The position numbers were made by a program, and so were the translations under genes. The notes under the pieces are model-generated. The model ran no database searches, had not been told where the DNA came from, and saw nothing but the letters and a program-made list of their open reading frames with translations. A stretch of 9,358 bases of DNA from positions 1 to 9,358 of the forward strand of contig CAKZMS010000772.1 of assembly GCA_937128785.1 (NCBI GenBank), read 5' to 3'. This document shows, in pieces, positions 8,701 through 9,358 of this stretch; position 1 is the first letter of the stretch; each line of letters starts with the position of its first letter. This DNA is from an uncultured Opitutaceae bacterium. GTDB taxonomy: Bacteria; Verrucomicrobiota; Verrucomicrobiia; Opitutales; Opitutaceae.

Positions 8701-9313
8701 CTTCCTCCCCGACGACGACGCCATCATCCCCATCCTCGAAGGAGAATGGTTCGACGACGACATCACCGAGCGCTTCAAAAAGTTCCTCAAAGCCAGCTTC
8801 CCTGAAGAACACTACGAGGAAAATCTCGAGTGGTTGGAAAATGCTCTCTACCCCACCAATCTCGAAGGCAAGAAACGCAAGACCGTGCAGGACTACTTCC
8901 TCAAGGACTTTTACAAAGACCACGTCCAGACCTACAAAAAGCGCCCCATCTACTGGCTCTTCAGTAGCCCCAAGGGCAGCTTCAACGCCCTCATCTACCT
9001 CCACCGCTACACCAAGACCACCGTCAGCCAGGTGCTCAACGACTACCTGCGCGAGTTCAAAACCAAGCTCAGCGCCAAGCTCGAAAACCTCCAGCACCTC
9101 GAAGCCAGCAGCGACGCCTCCAAAAAGGACAAAACCGCCGCCCTCAAGGAAATCAAATCCATCAAGAGCACCCTCATCGAACTCGACAAATGGGAGAAAG
9201 ACACCCTCTTCCCCTTAGCCCAGCAACAACTAGAAATCGACCTCGATGACGGCGTCAAAGCCAACTACCCCAAATTCGGCAACGCCCTCAAAAAAATCCC
9301 CGGCCTGAGCTAG
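5753..9313 (+). CDS. pglX: BREX-1 adenine-specific DNA methyltransferase PglX
   Basis: PglX is the N6-adenine methyltransferase that marks host DNA at a non-palindromic site in BREX; it uses S-adenosylmethionine and acts with BrxB, BrxC and PglZ. The protein has 1186 residues, a normal length. The start is supported by the family-like N-terminus MDTTKLKKFAQYARALLIEQ, although no Shine-Dalgarno motif is visible. The SAM-binding motif I is LLDPACGSGH (301-310) and the catalytic motif IV is NPPY (479-482). The region after about 580 should hold target recognition. The C-terminal block KKRPIYWLFSSPKGSFNALI and the ending LKKIPGL are typical of BREX-1 PglX. Three oddities stand out: a C9 run encoding PPP (445-447), a low-complexity linker with an inverted repeat just before motif I (about 274-296), and a central segment from about residue 482 to 838 that is AT-richer than both flanks. 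The frame is open throughout, so the enzyme appears intact (ON). Confidence 0.96.
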   Translation: MDTTKLKKFAQYARALLIEQVGTKLNQVLADESPARRESQQAVASLEAQVRKLGETQLIEQVAYTWFNRFCALRFMDVNGYNRVQVLSPLPGQFQPEILSEAKMGLIDDEHGTPAIRQRITDLLGGKIQSSDPQGEAYRLLVVAACNSWHSVMPFLFEKIADYTELLLPDDLLSGNSILSYTREALTAANCSPENTDESVEVLGWLYQFYIAEKKDAVMARKKAVPSEDIPAVTQLFTPHWIVRYLVENSLGRLWLNSRPDSRLREHMPYYVEDPEPAESSAEASAKEGRLTVGTPEEIKLLDPACGSGHMLTYAFDLLVKIYEEEGHAPSEIPEKILTHNLFGLEICPRAAQLASFALVCKAREQSRRAFRSPVQPQVMCLRDVVLTPDEVKGFAEATGVKFSQDELAQIHQFRENTETFGALIQPVLDGEKLAALVAKIGEQPPPGDLLVQNTHRNLRLVLDQAEMLSQRYQVVVANPPYMGGKGMNGIVKGFLSANFPDYKADLFSAFISRSLNMTVQNGGIGFMSPFVWMFIGSYEKLRERIIDEATINTLVQLEYSGFDGATVPICAFVFQNGKAPDYLGGYIRLTDFRGAENQGPKTLEAISNPDCGWFYRTSTIDFKSIPGCPIAYWASPATTLAFQELPALGSHLTVKAGMSTTDNQLFLRLWHEIQRDDFGIGFTSREDTVESRRRWFPYIKGGSFRKWAGNNDYVVNWRNDGEDIRNYIAARPEKQVGGRLVNMEFFFRPCVSWTRISSGSFSARFYQAGSIFSDASNGAFGVNDDVKKALLFLNSRVAAKLLELISPTLNYYAGDIAMLPFAHSIRTQIVNELYDIANPDWDNFETSWDFRDLPLLRPGDWEVEPGQPGGAWKGRTLAESWANYASYCAAAIRRMQELETENNRLWIAAYGLQDELDPAVPEDEITLARADARKDMAAFLSYAVGCMMGRYSLDHPGLILADAGDTLEQYFDKVGKSEDEVTFLPDDDAIIPILEGEWFDDDITERFKKFLKASFPEEHYEENLEWLENALYPTNLEGKKRKTVQDYFLKDFYKDHVQTYKKRPIYWLFSSPKGSFNALIYLHRYTKTTVSQVLNDYLREFKTKLSAKLENLQHLEASSDASKKDKTAALKEIKSIKSTLIELDKWEKDTLFPLAQQQLEIDLDDGVKANYPKFGNALKKIPGLS
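6595..6610. repeat. Small inverted repeat in the pglX linker
   Basis: CGCCGA, the 4-base loop AGCC and TCGGCG form a perfect 6-base-pair hairpin, followed by AAGGAGGG (6611-6618). It encodes part of the Ser/Ala/Glu-rich linker (SSAEASAKEG) directly before methyltransferase motif I. It may be a REP-like element accommodated in frame, or simply chance in GC-rich DNA. Confidence 0.35.
7085..7093. repeat. C9 homopolymer in pglX, possible phase-variation tract
   Basis: Nine consecutive C bases encode Pro445-Pro447 of PglX. One added C would bring in an immediate TGA (bases 7096-7098), giving about 448 residues. One lost C would lead to TGA at 7215-7217, giving about 487 residues. Both products lack an in-frame NPPY motif and the target-recognition region. 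It is the longest homopolymer I noticed in the window. Confidence 0.6.
7195..8268 (+). other. AT-richer central segment of pglX (likely exchanged specificity region)
   Basis: Base and codon use changes sharply just after the NPPY codons and changes back near the codons for ANPDWDNF. A hand count gives 25/60 G+C at 7261-7320 against 39/60 at 8401-8460. The segment covers residues about 482-838: the later methyltransferase motifs plus the expected target-recognition domain. The frame is uninterrupted, consistent with homologous replacement of this part of the gene. Boundaries are approximate, read by eye. Confidence 0.6.
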
Positions 9314-9324
9314 AATTTTTCAAC

Positions 9325-9358
9325 ATGTCCACCCGCATCCAACACGCCCTCGCCAAGC
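9325..9358 (+). CDS. pglZ: Start of probable PglZ (3' end outside window)
   Basis: An ATG 11 bases after the pglX stop opens a frame reading MSTRIQHALAK to the window edge. This resembles the N-terminus of BREX-1 PglZ proteins, where a short R-I/-x-x-A-L-x-K helix precedes the alkaline-phosphatase-like domain, and pglZ is the gene expected after pglX in type 1 BREX. Only 11 residues are visible, so the assignment rests mainly on gene order. The short spacing implies the same transcript. No clear Shine-Dalgarno motif is present (the gap is T-rich). Confidence 0.6.
   Translation, partial: MSTRIQHALAK

Noticed and set aside
8252..9097. 281-codon open frame on the minus strand
   Set aside because: It lies wholly inside pglX in GC-rich DNA and its product is a low-complexity Val/Glu/Gly-rich sequence typical of an antisense shadow.
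5753..9313. Type I restriction HsdM or a DISARM methyltransferase instead of PglX
   Set aside because: The length, the N-terminal and C-terminal blocks and the brxB-brxC neighbours all match BREX-1 PglX.

Overview
The window carries the central part of a type 1 BREX (bacteriophage exclusion) operon, with every gene on the + strand. The order is brxB (5' end cut by the window edge), brxC, a two-gene insert, pglX, and the first 34 bases of what is probably pglZ. brxA should lie upstream and the rest of pglZ and brxL downstream, but neither side is visible. Organism: the BREX backbone is GC-rich (two single-line hand counts: 41/60 at 3181-3240 and 39/60 at 8401-8460). Most starts lack a clear Shine-Dalgarno motif. 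This suits a GC-rich bacterium outside the classic SD-dependent groups, possibly a Verrucomicrobiota or other PVC member, but that placement is a low-confidence guess.

Layout. 1-551 is the DUF1788 protein BrxB. 577-4113 is the large P-loop ATPase BrxC. 4110-5222 is an OLD/RecF-like ATPase and 5219-5749 is a 176-residue protein with a candidate PD-(D/E)xK nuclease core. These two overlap by ATGA, the first also overlaps brxC by ATGA, and the second ends 3 bases before pglX. 5753-9313 is the N6-adenine methyltransferase PglX. A reading frame resembling the PglZ N-terminus opens at 9325. The longest non-coding stretch is 25 bases, so there is no gene-free region to describe, and I see no RNA gene, CRISPR array, insertion sequence, promoter or terminator.

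Working together. In characterised BREX systems PglX marks host DNA at a non-palindromic site, with BrxB, BrxC and PglZ needed for that marking, and unmarked phage DNA is blocked. Three things stand out here. (1) The ATPase plus putative nuclease cassette is AT-rich (17/60 GC at 4681-4740), is fitted seamlessly between brxC and pglX, and looks like an embedded accessory defence module of a type I do not recognise. (2) The middle of pglX, about 7195-8268, from just after the catalytic NPPY motif through the expected target-recognition region, is also AT-richer (25/60 at 7261-7320), suggesting a swapped specificity segment. (3) A run of nine C at 7085-7093 lies in pglX upstream of NPPY, and gain or loss of one C would truncate the enzyme, so the methyltransferase may be phase-variable.
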